NCBI RefSeq assembly: GCF_028561275.1
Contig: NZ_JAQQTF010000007.1
Coordinates: 124,001-188,000 of the forward strand
DNA length: 64,000 bases
Direction of reading: 5' to 3'
Origin: Aureisphaera galaxeae
GTDB taxonomy: Bacteria; Bacteroidota; Bacteroidia; Flavobacteriales; Flavobacteriaceae
The notes under the pieces were generated by a model that worked only from the letters and a program-made list of their open reading frames with translations, did not search any database and was not told the origin of the DNA. Both the position numbers and the translations under genes were made by a program. This document shows positions 9,909 to 18,437 of this stretch, one piece after another; position 1 is the first letter of the stretch; each line of letters begins with the position of its first letter.

Positions 9909-10304
9909 CTATTTCTTTTTCCTGCGCTCCAGTAGATCCGGATTTTCAATAGGATTGTCTTCCCCTTTAACGGCTTTTTCGATCTTTTCTATATAATCGA
10001 GGGAATCATCGTTATAAAAATTGAGGTCTGGCATTTTGCGCAACTGATCCTTGGTGAGCTGGGCCATTTGGTGCTTTATCCTTGGGGTAAGGGTATTGAT
10101 TTCACTTACGATGCCTTCGGCTTTATCTGAAGGGAATATACTTACATATACCTTGGCGATAGAAAGATCTACCGTAACATTCACTTTGGAAACCGAAATA
10201 ATGATTCCCATTTGTCCTGCTTCCCGTAGCATATTCTGTAGCAGGGTAGAAAGGTCTTTTTGAAGGACCCCTGCGATTTTCTTTTGCCTATTACTTTCTG
10301 TCAT
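9909..10304 (-). CDS. rbfA: 30S ribosome-binding factor RbfA
   Basis: 131 residues, normal for RbfA. The KH-like fold is visible: N-terminal helix ESNRQKKIAGVLQKDLS, the strand pair ITVSKVNVTVDLSIAKVYVSIF-like (about 38-60) and DLNFYNDDSLDYIEKIEK near 95. It assists 16S rRNA 5'-end maturation and late 30S assembly, notably in the cold. First gene of a two-gene unit with the LolC/E-type permease. A TATTTTTG box ends 5 bases before the ATG, suggesting a leaderless transcript. Confidence 0.95.
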   Translation of the reverse strand: MTESNRQKKIAGVLQKDLSTLLQNMLREAGQMGIIISVSKVNVTVDLSIAKVYVSIFPSDKAEGIVSEINTLTPRIKHQMAQLTKDQLRKMPDLNFYNDDSLDYIEKIEKAVKGEDNPIENPDLLERRKKK

Positions 10305-10308
10305 GCTG

Positions 10309-10316
10309 CAAAAATA
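10309..10316 (-). promoter_or_regulatory. Bacteroidota -7 promoter box (rbfA)
   Basis: TATTTTTG on the minus strand directly upstream of the rbfA ATG (10304). Exact TAnnTTTG match; the -33 box is not obvious. Confidence 0.5.
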
Positions 10317-10362
10317 CTACAATTAATTAGGAATCTACTTAAGGTCATGTACTTGGGTTTTG

Positions 10363-10370
10363 TAATTTTG
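10363..10370 (+). promoter_or_regulatory. Bacteroidota -7 promoter box (mce)
   Basis: TAATTTTG matches TAnnTTTG and ends 27 bases before the epimerase ATG at 10397. Confidence 0.45.
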
Positions 10371-10396
10371 AAAAATAGAAAGTATAGTAAAATTCC

Positions 10397-10798
10397 ATGA
10401 ACAAAATTGAACATATCGGTATTGCGGTGAAGGACATAGAAGCTGCCAACTCCGTCTACAAGAGCCTACTGGGCTATGAGCATTACAAGACAGAAACGGT
10501 TGAAGGGGAAGGGGTCACTACTTCCTTTTTTACCTGTGGGGAAAGCAAAATAGAGTTGTTGGAAGCAACCCGGGAAGATAGCCCCATTGCTAAGTTTATA
10601 GAAAAGCGGGGAGAAGGGATTCACCACATCGCTTTTGCCGTAGATGATATCAACGCCGAAAAAGAACGGCTCAAGGCGGAAGGGTTTGTGGTTTTGAACG
10701 AAGAACCAAAACGCGGAGCCGACAACAAGTGGGTGGTTTTTCTACATCCAAAATCATCCCATGGCGTGTTGGTAGAGCTGTGTCAGGAGATAAATTAG
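10397..10798 (+). CDS. mce: Methylmalonyl-CoA epimerase
   Basis: 133 residues of the VOC (glyoxalase-like) superfamily. It interconverts (R)- and (S)-methylmalonyl-CoA in propionate metabolism, in the cytoplasm. Seen: IEHIGIAVKDI with a metal-binding His near residue 5, IELLEA (metal Glu), GEGIHHIAFAVDDI with the second His, and the C-terminal VLVELCQ. These match the epimerase subgroup rather than generic glyoxalases. The mutase is not in this window. Confidence 0.93.
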   Translation: MNKIEHIGIAVKDIEAANSVYKSLLGYEHYKTETVEGEGVTTSFFTCGESKIELLEATREDSPIAKFIEKRGEGIHHIAFAVDDINAEKERLKAEGFVVLNEEPKRGADNKWVVFLHPKSSHGVLVELCQEIN

Positions 10799-10805
10799 AA
10801 ATAGT

Positions 10806-10836
10806 TTTGCTAAGATTATAAAGTATCATACCTTTG
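10806..10836 (+). promoter_or_regulatory. Full Bacteroidota promoter for the tRNA gene
   Basis: TTTG at 10806-10809, a 19-base spacer, then TACCTTTG at 10829-10836. This is the canonical sigma-A arrangement of Bacteroidota, 49 bases before the mature tRNA. The upstream box overlaps the space just after the mce stop. Confidence 0.75.
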
Positions 10837-10885
10837 CCGCTCGTTTTTACGGTACAACACACTGTTACTGAACAAAAAACGGAAA

Positions 10886-10959
10886 GGTCCCATAGCTCAG
10901 CTGGTTAGAGCACCTGACTCATAATCAGGGGGTCCTTGGTTCGAGCCCAAGTGGGACCA
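10886..10959 (+). tRNA. tRNA with CAT anticodon (tRNA-Met or lysidine-type tRNA-Ile2)
   Basis: 74 nt cloverleaf: acceptor GGTCCCA pairs with TGGGACC, D-arm AGCTCAGCTGGTTAGAGCA, anticodon loop CTCATAA, T-arm ending GGTTCGAGCC, discriminator A. CCA is not encoded. The acceptor start GG-Y-CCC resembles the E. coli minor tRNA-Ile2 (C4-G69 and C5-G68, features read by TilS) more than elongator tRNA-Met, so it may be read as Ile after lysidine modification. A run of nine T after the gene could end transcription. Confidence 0.95.
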
Positions 10960-11066
10960 CAATTTTTTTTTTGAAAAAGGACAATTTAATTGGAAAAAAG
11001 CAGTTAATATTTTTTTGATAACTTCATTTTTACATTGTTGTTTAAAAAAAATTATTACATTAGCCC

Positions 11067-11300
11067 ATGTATATGCGACCCCAAATCGTAACTATAGCAA
11101 CCCTTGTGCTATTCTTAGTTAATAGCACACTCATGCTAGGACAGTCCACAGGTAAGGAGGCAGGACCACCACCTCCTGCCCAGAGAACTCCTGGCGAACT
11201 CCCTATTGATAGCGGTTTATATATATTGTTGATTGCCGGAATTATTTACGGCGTTTACGTGCTGCTTCAAAGAAGAAAGGCTAAAAATATCCTTGACTAA
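11067..11300 (+). CDS. Small PID-CTERM sorting-domain protein
   Basis: 77 residues: signal peptide (to LMLGQ, about 26), a short proline-rich linker (GPPPPAQRTPGE), then LPIDSGLY followed by a hydrophobic segment and a basic end (QRRKAKNILD). This Pro-Ile-Asp + membrane helix + Arg/Lys pattern is the PID-CTERM sorting signal of Bacteroidota, so almost the whole mature protein is a sorting tail. Function unknown. An alternative ATG lies two codons in, at 11073. The last 20 bases overlap the 3' end of ribE on the opposite strand. Confidence 0.75.
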   Translation: MYMRPQIVTIATLVLFLVNSTLMLGQSTGKEAGPPPPAQRTPGELPIDSGLYILLIAGIIYGVYVLLQRRKAKNILD

Positions 11301-11871
11301 GCCTTTTTAAGTATTTTCCCACGACATCGAATTCTAGATTTACGGTTGTTCCCGCTTTTATAGCATGAAATGTAGTATGTTCATACGTATAAGGTATAAT
11401 GGCCACACTAAATTCCCTTTCTTTCGAATTTACCACCGTTAAACTCACGCCATTCACCGTAATGGAGCCTTTTTCAATCGTTACATTTCCGAAGGAAGGA
11501 TCGTATTGAAAGGTGAACACCCAACTTCCGTCCATTGAGGTTACTGCTAGGCAGGTACCTTTCTGGTCCACATGTCCTTGAACGATATGGCCATCGAGTC
11601 GGTCGCCCAACTTCATGGCACGTTCCAGATTTACAGAACTCCCCACAGCAAGTTCCCCTAGATTGCTCTTATCCAAGGTTTCCTGAATGGCAGTAACCAC
11701 ATATTCGTCGCCATCTAAGGCTACAACAGTTAGGCATACGCCATTATGTGCTACACTCTGATCTATTTTCAGCTCTGGGGTAAGGGAAGATTTTACTTTA
11801 ATATGAAGGTTTTCGGCATCTTGGGTAAGATCGGTAATTTCTCCAATAGTCTCTACAATTCCTGTAAACAT
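11281..11871 (-). CDS. ribE: Riboflavin synthase, alpha subunit
   Basis: 196 residues made of two repeated lumazine-binding barrels: the first begins MFTGIVETIG and contains NGVCLTV; the second begins near residue 95 (GHIVQGHVDQKG) and contains NGVSLTVV. It dismutates two 6,7-dimethyl-8-ribityllumazine molecules to riboflavin. Length and motifs are standard. It is divergent from pdxA, with overlapping promoter boxes between them, and convergent with the PID-CTERM gene. Confidence 0.97.
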   Translation of the reverse strand: MFTGIVETIGEITDLTQDAENLHIKVKSSLTPELKIDQSVAHNGVCLTVVALDGDEYVVTAIQETLDKSNLGELAVGSSVNLERAMKLGDRLDGHIVQGHVDQKGTCLAVTSMDGSWVFTFQYDPSFGNVTIEKGSITVNGVSLTVVNSKEREFSVAIIPYTYEHTTFHAIKAGTTVNLEFDVVGKYLKRLSQGYF

Positions 11872-11884
11872 GAATTAAATGGGT

Positions 11885-11892
11885 TACATTTG
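11885..11892 (+). promoter_or_regulatory. -7 promoter box toward pdxA
   Basis: TACATTTG fits TAnnTTTG, 37 bases before the pdxA ATG. It lies beside the opposing ribE box at 11898-11905, so the two promoters would compete or be co-regulated. Confidence 0.4.
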
Positions 11893-11897
11893 TGCTA

Positions 11898-11905
11898 CAA
11901 AAATA
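11898..11905 (-). promoter_or_regulatory. -7 promoter box toward ribE
   Basis: TATTTTTG on the minus strand, 26 bases before the ribE ATG at 11871; exact TAnnTTTG match. Confidence 0.45.
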
Positions 11906-11929
11906 ATACAATATTAAGTAGCGAGTCGT

Positions 11930-12994
11930 ATGTCCAAAAATGAAAAAATAGTAGTTGGGATTTCCATCGGGGATCTTAACGGGATTGGAAGCGAAGTGGT
12001 ATTGAAAGCTTTTCAGGACACTAGAATGCTGGAGTTTTGTACCCCCGTTATTTTTGCTTCGGTGAAGTTGATGTCCTTTTTCAAAAAAACCTACGGCTTG
12101 GATATGAGCTTGCACGGCATTGATGATCTCAACAAGATCGTTCACAAAAAAATCAATGTGCTCAATGTTTGGAAAGAACCCGTGCAGATTGAATTTGGAA
12201 AAGAAGATCCTAAAATGGGAGCCTTTGCCATAAAATCATTGGAAGCCGCTACTACAGCCTTGAAGAATTCGGCGATCGATGTTCTCGTAACGGCACCTAT
12301 TAATAAGAGCAATGTACAATCGGACAGCTTCAAGTTTCCAGGACATACCGATTATTTGGCGAAAGAGTTGGGCGGAAATAGCCTCATGCTTATGGTAACC
12401 GAAGACCTGAAGGTAGGTTTGCTTACCGATCATGTGGCCGTCAAGGACGTTCCGGGAACCATTACTCGGGAATTGGTGGAGAAAAAGATCAATACAATCC
12501 ATAAAACCTTGGTAGAGGATTTTGGTGTGGTAAAACCAAAAATTGCTGTATTGGGCATCAATCCACATACGGGAGATAACGGAGTTATTGGCGATGAGGA
12601 TGATACGGTATTAAGACCGGCCTTAGACAATATTCGGAACAATGGAAAGATCGTGATGGGTCCTTATGCGGCCGACAGCTTTTTCGGATCGGGGAATTAC
12701 AAACACTTCGATGCGGTAATTGCCTCCTATCACGACCAAGGCTTAATTCCTTTTAAGACTTTGTCTTTTGGGATGGGGGTGAACTATACCGCAGGACTTA
12801 ATAAAATACGCACTTCTCCCGACCACGGAACGGCCTATGACGTAGCTGGAAAGAATGTAGCCAATGCTGACTCTTTTAAGGAAGCGGTTTTTACGGCCAT
12901 TCACATATTCCGCAAACGCAATGATTATAAGGATTTATCGGAAAATCCACTCAAGACCAATCGCAAGAAAACGGCCCCAAAAAAGAATTCATAA
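11930..12994 (+). CDS. pdxA: 4-hydroxythreonine-4-phosphate dehydrogenase
   Basis: 354 residues. NAD-dependent oxidation of 4-phosphohydroxy-L-threonine in the DXP-dependent pyridoxal phosphate pathway. Seen: N-terminal ISIGDLNGIGSEV, TAPINKSNV, the metal-site His in FPGHTDYLA, GINPHTGDNG, and ASYHDQGLIPFK near the C-terminus, all PdxA signatures. The last 20 residues are a lysine-rich extension (NRKKTAPKKNS). Divergent from ribE; the yceD promoter begins right after the stop. Confidence 0.97.
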   Translation: MSKNEKIVVGISIGDLNGIGSEVVLKAFQDTRMLEFCTPVIFASVKLMSFFKKTYGLDMSLHGIDDLNKIVHKKINVLNVWKEPVQIEFGKEDPKMGAFAIKSLEAATTALKNSAIDVLVTAPINKSNVQSDSFKFPGHTDYLAKELGGNSLMLMVTEDLKVGLLTDHVAVKDVPGTITRELVEKKINTIHKTLVEDFGVVKPKIAVLGINPHTGDNGVIGDEDDTVLRPALDNIRNNGKIVMGPYAADSFFGSGNYKHFDAVIASYHDQGLIPFKTLSFGMGVNYTAGLNKIRTSPDHGTAYDVAGKNVANADSFKEAVFTAIHIFRKRNDYKDLSENPLKTNRKKTAPKKNS

Positions 12995-13000
12995 TTCGAA

Positions 13001-13029
13001 TTGGGAAATTAAAATATTTTTTATCTTTG
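13001..13029 (+). promoter_or_regulatory. Promoter for yceD-rpmF
   Basis: TTG at 13001-13003, an 18-base spacer, then TATCTTTG at 13022-13029, an exact TAnnTTTG -7 box. It lies 46 bases upstream of the preferred yceD ATG. Confidence 0.65.
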
Positions 13030-13074
13030 CAGCCGCCTTATTCGTAAGGAGATAGCAAAATTTTAGGTGTGATT

Positions 13075-13608
13075 ATGAAGGAACTGAAAGAATTTACTAT
13101 TCCTTTTGTGGGATTAAAAGTTGGAGAACACACCTTCAAGTTTGATATCGGAAACACGTTCTTTGAGCATTTTGAGTATGACGAATTTAACGATGCCACC
13201 CTTGTTCTAAATGTATTGCTGAACAAGAAAACGACATTGTTGGAGTTTACCCTTCAGTTTAAGGGGCAGGTAAATGTTAATTGCGACCTTACCAATGAGC
13301 CCTATGAGCAACCGATAGAAGGAACCTACCATTTTGTGGTAAAGTTCGGCGAGGAATACAACGATGAATTAGAAGATATTCTCATCATTCCCCACGGAAG
13401 CTATCAGGTAAACATTCAACAACAAATTTATGAATCCATTGTGCTGTCCATGCCCGCACGCAGGATTCACCCTGGAATTGAAGATGGCAGCCTTAAAAGC
13501 GACATTCTCGAGAAACTTGAAGAGTTGAGCCCAAAAGAGGAAAAGGAGACCGAAGAGGAAACCGATCCACGATGGGACGATTTAAAGAAACTATTAACGG
13601 ACAAATAA
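13075..13608 (+). CDS. DUF177 (YceD) family protein
   Basis: 177 residues from ATG 13075; a GTG two codons upstream (13069) is a weaker alternative. YceD/DUF177 proteins sit beside rpmF across bacteria and are linked to 23S rRNA processing. Seen: a beta-rich N-terminal half, then the family element GQVNVNCDLTNEPYEQPI near 65-85, where other members carry metal-binding cysteines; only one Cys is kept here. The acidic C-terminus (EEKETEEETDPRW) is typical. rpmF follows after 9 bases. Confidence 0.92.
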   Translation: MKELKEFTIPFVGLKVGEHTFKFDIGNTFFEHFEYDEFNDATLVLNVLLNKKTTLLEFTLQFKGQVNVNCDLTNEPYEQPIEGTYHFVVKFGEEYNDELEDILIIPHGSYQVNIQQQIYESIVLSMPARRIHPGIEDGSLKSDILEKLEELSPKEEKETEEETDPRWDDLKKLLTDK

Positions 13609-13617
13609 TATTAAGTA

Positions 13618-13815
13618 ATGGCACATCCTAAGAGAAAAATCTCAAGAACTAGAAGAGATAAAAGAAGAACGCATTACAAAGCCACAGCTCCTAAGATCGC
13701 TACAGACCCAACAACGGGAGAAGCTCACCTTTATCACAGAGCTCACTGGCACGAAGGAAAACTATACTACAGAGGTCAGGTAGTTATTGATGCAACCGAA
13801 GAAGCGGAAGCATAA
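13618..13815 (+). CDS. rpmF: 50S ribosomal protein L32
   Basis: 65 residues. Begins [20 protein letters not shown], the invariant basic L32 N-terminus, followed by [18 protein letters not shown]. No cysteines, so this is a form without a zinc ribbon. Co-transcribed with yceD and ended by the strong hairpin at 13838-13875. Confidence 0.98.
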   Translation: MAHPKRKISRTRRDKRRTHYKATAPKIATDPTTGEAHLYHRAHWHEGKLYYRGQVVIDATEEAEA

Positions 13816-13837
13816 AACCAGACACATAAAAACGTAA

Positions 13838-13875
13838 AACTCTCACGATCCCAGCGATGGAAGTGGGAGTTTTTT
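13838..13875 (+). terminator. Intrinsic terminator after rpmF
   Basis: AACTCTCAC (13838-13846) pairs with GTGGGAGTT (13863-13871, one T-G wobble) and is followed by further T residues. The loop is 16 bases. Confidence 0.8.
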
Positions 13876-13995
13876 GTTAACGCTCATCTTACTTCAAAAA
13901 CGAATATTTTTTAGGTTGTTTTTGATTAAAAATTAGTAATTTTCACTCCTTTTTAAAGGTTTTTGCCATTTTTTAGTGAATTTTAATTCGATTTT

Positions 13996-14994
13996 ATGAG
14001 TAAAATCACAGCGGCGATTACAGCTGTAGGGGGCTATGTCCCAGAGTATGTTCTCACCAACCAGATCCTGGAGACCATGGTGGATACGAATGATGAATGG
14101 ATCGTTACCCGAACTGGAATTAGAGAACGCCGAATCTTAAAAGAAGAAGGGAAAGGGACTTCCTACCTGGCCATTCAGGCAGCAAAAGACCTTCTTGAAA
14201 AAAGCAATACAGATCCCAAGGATATCGATATGGTGATTTTGGCCACGGCCACACCCGATATGCCCGTAGCAGTAACTGGCGTTTACGTTGCCTCAGAGAT
14301 AGGAGCCGTAAACGCTTTTTCATATGACCTAGTTGCGGCCTGCTCAAGTTTTCTCTTCGGAATGTCTACAGCGGCCAAGTATATAGAGTCTGGGCGTTAC
14401 AAAAAAGTGCTACTTATTGGGGCCGACAAAATGTCCTCCATTATCGATTACGAAGATCGAGCTACCTGCATCATTTTTGGAGACGGTGCCGGAGCGGTAC
14501 TTTTCGAACCCAATGAAGAAGGACTTGGGGTACAGGACGAATTTTTAAGAACCGATGGTGTGGGTAGACCTCACCTTAAAATAGATGCGGGAGGTTCCAT
14601 CCTTCCAGCTTCGGCAGAAACCGTTGCGAACAAACAGCACTATGTTTTCCAAGATGGAAGAACCGTGTTCAAGTTTGCGGTTTCTAACATGGCCGAAGTA
14701 AGCGAAAAAATAATGGAGCGTAACGGACTTTCGGGCGAAGATGTACATTGGTTGGTTCCCCACCAAGCCAATAAGCGAATTATCGATGCCACGGCAAGCC
14801 GTATGAACCTTCCCGAAGAGAAGGTGATGATTAATATCGACAAGTACGGAAACACAACTTCGGCTACTTTGCCGCTGTGCTTACGCGATTATGAAAAACA
14901 ACTGAAAAAGGGTGACAACATTGTGTTTGCAGCCTTTGGAGGAGGATTTACATGGGGTTCGCTCTATCTTAAGTGGGCCTATAATTCAAATTAA
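13996..14994 (+). CDS. fabH: 3-oxoacyl-[ACP] synthase III (KAS III)
   Basis: 332 residues. Condenses an acyl-CoA primer with malonyl-ACP to start fatty acid synthesis. The catalytic triad is visible: Cys116 in VAACSSF, His256 in VPHQANKR and Asn286 in YGNTTSAT. Length is typical. It stands 26 bases upstream of accB, forming a lipid-synthesis cluster with accB and accC. Flavobacteria often carry several FabH copies; this genomic position (after rpmF) marks the housekeeping one. Confidence 0.97.
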   Translation: MSKITAAITAVGGYVPEYVLTNQILETMVDTNDEWIVTRTGIRERRILKEEGKGTSYLAIQAAKDLLEKSNTDPKDIDMVILATATPDMPVAVTGVYVASEIGAVNAFSYDLVAACSSFLFGMSTAAKYIESGRYKKVLLIGADKMSSIIDYEDRATCIIFGDGAGAVLFEPNEEGLGVQDEFLRTDGVGRPHLKIDAGGSILPASAETVANKQHYVFQDGRTVFKFAVSNMAEVSEKIMERNGLSGEDVHWLVPHQANKRIIDATASRMNLPEEKVMINIDKYGNTTSATLPLCLRDYEKQLKKGDNIVFAAFGGGFTWGSLYLKWAYNSN

Positions 14995-15020
14995 ACGAGA
15001 CCAATCAACAAGAACATACT

Positions 15021-15515
15021 ATGGAATTAAAAGACATTCAAAACCTTATCAAGTTCGTGGCCAAATCAGGCGCTAGCGAAGTAAAACTTGAAATGGAAGA
15101 TGTAAAAATCACCATTCGTACGGGCGAAGGCGGAAAAGCCGAAACCACATATATTCAGCAAATCCCTGCCATGCCGGCAGCAACACCTCCAGCGGTTACT
15201 CCTGCTGCTCCAGTAGAAGCTGCTCCAGCGGCTACTCCAGCTGCAGAAGCTGCATCCGCCGAGGATGATTCTAAATATGTGACCATTAAATCCCCAATGA
15301 TTGGTACATTCTACAGAAAACCTTCTCCAGACAAACCCGTTTTCTGCGAAGTAGGTGATACAGTAGCTGTTGGGGATACCCTTTGTATTATCGAAGCGAT
15401 GAAACTATTCAACGAGATTGAAAGTGAAGTTTCGGGTAAAATCGTAAAAGTATTGGTAGACGATTCTTCTCCAGTAGAATACGACCAACCATTATATTTA
15501 ATAGATCCGTCATAA
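15021..15515 (+). CDS. accB: Biotin carboxyl carrier protein of acetyl-CoA carboxylase
   Basis: 164 residues. An N-terminal segment (1-45), an Ala/Pro-rich flexible linker (about 48-82), and the biotinyl domain with [10 protein letters not shown]; Lys128 is the expected biotinylation site. The protein carries carboxybiotin between AccC and the carboxyltransferase. Followed by accC after 73 bases. Confidence 0.97.
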   Translation: MELKDIQNLIKFVAKSGASEVKLEMEDVKITIRTGEGGKAETTYIQQIPAMPAATPPAVTPAAPVEAAPAATPAAEAASAEDDSKYVTIKSPMIGTFYRKPSPDKPVFCEVGDTVAVGDTLCIIEAMKLFNEIESEVSGKIVKVLVDDSSPVEYDQPLYLIDPS

Positions 15516-15588
15516 GTTAAAATTCCTAATTCCAAGGCCCTTCTTTTGCTTTTAGAAAGAAGAAGCGGAATTTTAAATTACCAACGTT

Positions 15589-16941
15589 ATGTTTAAAAAG
15601 ATACTAATTGCCAATAGGGGAGAAATTGCGCTGCGCGTAATTCGTACCTGCAAGGAAATGGGAATTAAGACCGTAGCGGTGTATTCTAAGGCGGACGAAG
15701 AAAGTTTACATGTTCGTTTTGCCGATGAAGCAGTTTGCATAGGTCCTGCGCCCAGTAATGAAAGTTATTTGAAGATATCCAATATCATTGCTGCTGCAGA
15801 GATTACAAATGCAGATGCGATTCACCCAGGATATGGATTCCTTTCTGAGAATGCGAAGTTTTCCAAAATATGCGACGAGCACAATATTAAGTTTATTGGA
15901 GCGAGTGCTACCATGATCGAAAAAATGGGAGACAAGGCCTCCGCCAAAGCCACTATGAAGGCTGCTGGTGTACCTTGTGTTCCTGGAAGTGATGGGGTTA
16001 TAGACGATTTCGAAACCTGTAAAAAGATTGCCATAGAAACGGGATATCCCGTAATGCTTAAGGCAAGTGCTGGAGGTGGAGGAAAAGGAATGCGTGCCGT
16101 TTGGAAAGAAGAAGACCTACAAGAAGCTTGGGAAAGCGCCAGAATGGAAAGTAAGGCTGCCTTTGGAAATGACGATATGTACATGGAGAAGTTGATCGAG
16201 GAACCGCGTCATATCGAAATCCAAATTGTTGGAGACAGCAAAGGAAAAGCCTGCCATTTAAGTGAGCGTGATTGTTCTGTGCAAAGACGTCACCAAAAAT
16301 TGACCGAAGAAACCCCTAGCCCGTTCATGACCGATGAATTACGTGAAGCTATGGGAGAAGCCGCTATTAAGGCAGCCGAATATATTAAGTACGAAGGAGC
16401 GGGAACCGTAGAGTTCTTGGTAGACAAACACCGTAACTTCTACTTCATGGAAATGAACACCCGTATCCAGGTAGAGCACCCTATTACCGAGCAGGTAGTG
16501 GATCACGACCTGATCCGCGAACAGATTCTTGTGGCGGCAGGAGTGCCAATTTCTGGTAAGAACTATTATCCATCATTGCATTCTATCGAGTGTAGAATCA
16601 ATGCTGAGGATCCGTACAACAACTTCCGTCCGTCCCCTGGTAAAATTACCACCTTGCATGCTCCTGGAGGGCACGGGGTACGATTGGATACGCATGTATA
16701 TGCAGGATATATCATTCCACCCAATTACGATTCTATGATCGCCAAGCTTATTACTACGGCACAGACCCGTGAAGAAGCTATTAATAAAATGAAGCGCGCA
16801 TTGGACGAGTTCGTAATCGAAGGAATTAAAACCACGATTCCATTCCACAGACAATTAATGGATCATCCCGATTATGTAGCAGGAGATTATACGACTGCTT
16901 TCATGAACGATTGGGAAATGGACGAACCTGAAGAAGAATAA
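15589..16941 (+). CDS. accC: Acetyl-CoA carboxylase, biotin carboxylase subunit
   Basis: 450 residues, standard length. ATP-grasp enzyme that carboxylates biotin on AccB. Seen: N-terminal [29 protein letters not shown], the glycine-rich ATP loop [12 protein letters not shown], the [13 protein letters not shown] segment and [13 protein letters not shown] near the active site. Last gene of the fabH-accB-accC set and followed by a strong terminator. The carboxyltransferase genes are elsewhere. Confidence 0.98.
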   Translation: MFKKILIANRGEIALRVIRTCKEMGIKTVAVYSKADEESLHVRFADEAVCIGPAPSNESYLKISNIIAAAEITNADAIHPGYGFLSENAKFSKICDEHNIKFIGASATMIEKMGDKASAKATMKAAGVPCVPGSDGVIDDFETCKKIAIETGYPVMLKASAGGGGKGMRAVWKEEDLQEAWESARMESKAAFGNDDMYMEKLIEEPRHIEIQIVGDSKGKACHLSERDCSVQRRHQKLTEETPSPFMTDELREAMGEAAIKAAEYIKYEGAGTVEFLVDKHRNFYFMEMNTRIQVEHPITEQVVDHDLIREQILVAAGVPISGKNYYPSLHSIECRINAEDPYNNFRPSPGKITTLHAPGGHGVRLDTHVYAGYIIPPNYDSMIAKLITTAQTREEAINKMKRALDEFVIEGIKTTIPFHRQLMDHPDYVAGDYTTAFMNDWEMDEPEEE

Positions 16942-16961
16942 CCACCTTTTTCATAGCAATT

Positions 16962-17003
16962 AAAAGCGCCGTTACATCATATCTTTTGAAACGGCGCTTT
17001 TTT
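16962..17003 (+). terminator. Intrinsic terminator after accC
   Basis: AAAAGCGCCGTT (16962-16973) pairs perfectly with AACGGCGCTTTT (16990-17001), 16-base loop, then further T residues. It is nearly symmetric and could also act on the other strand. Confidence 0.88.
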
Positions 17004-17032
17004 GTTTTCAGGCTTTCGTGTATCTTTTCGGT

Positions 17033-17269
17033 ATGCTAAAGCACTTGACCCTTTTAATGATTATTTCTGCACTTCCTGCATTCATGCTTATTTCAGATGG
17101 GTATAGGGTTAAAAATGTTTCCAAAGGGGTGAACTATTTCATTTGGTTCGTTGTATTAACCGTAATCACCGTGATCCTGCTGTGGCAATTTAGATTGGAT
17201 TTTGTGTTTGTGATTCCCGCACTTCTTTTCATAGCTTTACTGGCTTTTCGGAAAAAAAAGAAACTATGA
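17033..17269 (+). CDS. Small membrane protein, function unknown
   Basis: 78 residues from ATG 17033 (a GTG at 17018 is in frame upstream). Three hydrophobic segments: 5-23, about 35-52 and 55-72, with a polylysine C-terminus (FRKKKKL) that should stay in the cytoplasm. The stop overlaps the start of the following FAD oxidoreductase (ATGA at 17266-17269), so the two are translationally coupled. No family recognised. Confidence 0.65.
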   Translation: MLKHLTLLMIISALPAFMLISDGYRVKNVSKGVNYFIWFVVLTVITVILLWQFRLDFVFVIPALLFIALLAFRKKKKL

Positions 17270-18390
17270 ATCTATCTTATTGGGAATACGAAACATGGAT
17301 GCGCCATATCGATTTTGCCATCGTCGGCAGTGGAATCGTAGGATTGAGTTGTGCATTGTCCCTTCGAAAGAAACACCCAAAAAGCAAGATTGTGGTATTT
17401 GAAAGAGGCATGCTGCCCAGTGGAGCGAGCACCAAAAATGCGGGATTTGCCTGTTTTGGCAGTGCGTCTGAATTGTTGGACGATTTAAAAACCCATTCAG
17501 AAGCAGAAGTAGTCGATTTGGTGCAAAAACGACTCGCCGGATTGCGCTTGCTGCGTGACACCTTAGGCGACCCTGCATTGGATTATCAAGAACTGGGAGG
17601 ATATGAAGTTTTCAGAAAGGAAGACAGCGATCTTTTCAGAGAATGCGAAGCCAAAATTCCTTATCTCAACGAATTGCTAAAAGAGGTGTTTTTGAACAAA
17701 AAAGAGGTGTTTTCGGTCCAAAACGATCCATTTTCCTTCAAAAACGTTCAAAATCGACTTATTTTCAATAGATACGAAGGACAGCTGGATACGGGTAAAA
17801 TGATGAAGTCCCTTCTTCAAAAATGCATTCAAGAAGACATCTTAATCTTGAATACTACCGAGGTGACTTCCTTCCAAACAACGAACCTTGGAGTTGAGGT
17901 ACAGTTGAATGATTCCGTTGAAATTACAACCCAGCATCTTTTCATAACTACCAATGGCTTTGCCAAGCAACTTTTAAATGAAGAAGTCGCTCCTGCAAGG
18001 GCTCAGGTGCTTATTACCGATCCTATTCCCAATCTTCAGATAAAGGGCACGTTCCACTTGGAAAAGGGGTACTATTATTTCAGAAACATTCACAACCGAA
18101 TTTTATTGGGCGGAGGTAGAAACTTAGACTTCGAAGGGGAGACCACTACCACCATGGAAACTACCCAACGCATTCAGGATGAGCTAGAACGGCTCCTTCA
18201 CACAACAATTTTACCAAATACTGCGTTTAAGATAAGCAGCCGATGGAGTGGCATTATGGGAGTTGGGGCCCAGAAGAAACCCATTGTTAAAGAATTGGAA
18301 CCACGTGTGTATTGTGGCGTCCGGTTGGGAGGCATGGGAGTCGCTTTGGGGAGTTCTATCGGTGCGGAACTTTCATCATTCACCAATTAA
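17266..18390 (+). CDS. FAD-dependent oxidoreductase (DAO family)
   Basis: 374 residues. The FAD-binding Rossmann motif is VGSGIVGLSCAL (about 19-30) followed by the acidic end of strand 2 (VVFERG). C-terminal features include GGGRNLDFEG and SGIMGVGAQKKPIV, with GVRLGGMGVALGS closing the FAD site, as in glycine/D-amino-acid oxidase-like enzymes. The 11 residues before the Rossmann strand (NLSYWEYETW) are retained in flavobacterial relatives as I recall them, so I kept the ATG at 17266. Substrate unknown. Confidence 0.85.
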   Translation: MNLSYWEYETWMRHIDFAIVGSGIVGLSCALSLRKKHPKSKIVVFERGMLPSGASTKNAGFACFGSASELLDDLKTHSEAEVVDLVQKRLAGLRLLRDTLGDPALDYQELGGYEVFRKEDSDLFRECEAKIPYLNELLKEVFLNKKEVFSVQNDPFSFKNVQNRLIFNRYEGQLDTGKMMKSLLQKCIQEDILILNTTEVTSFQTTNLGVEVQLNDSVEITTQHLFITTNGFAKQLLNEEVAPARAQVLITDPIPNLQIKGTFHLEKGYYYFRNIHNRILLGGGRNLDFEGETTTTMETTQRIQDELERLLHTTILPNTAFKISSRWSGIMGVGAQKKPIVKELEPRVYCGVRLGGMGVALGSSIGAELSSFTN

Positions 18391-18437
18391 AAAACATTTG
18401 CAAAACCGTTTCTTACGGTGCGCAGTAGAATCTAAAG

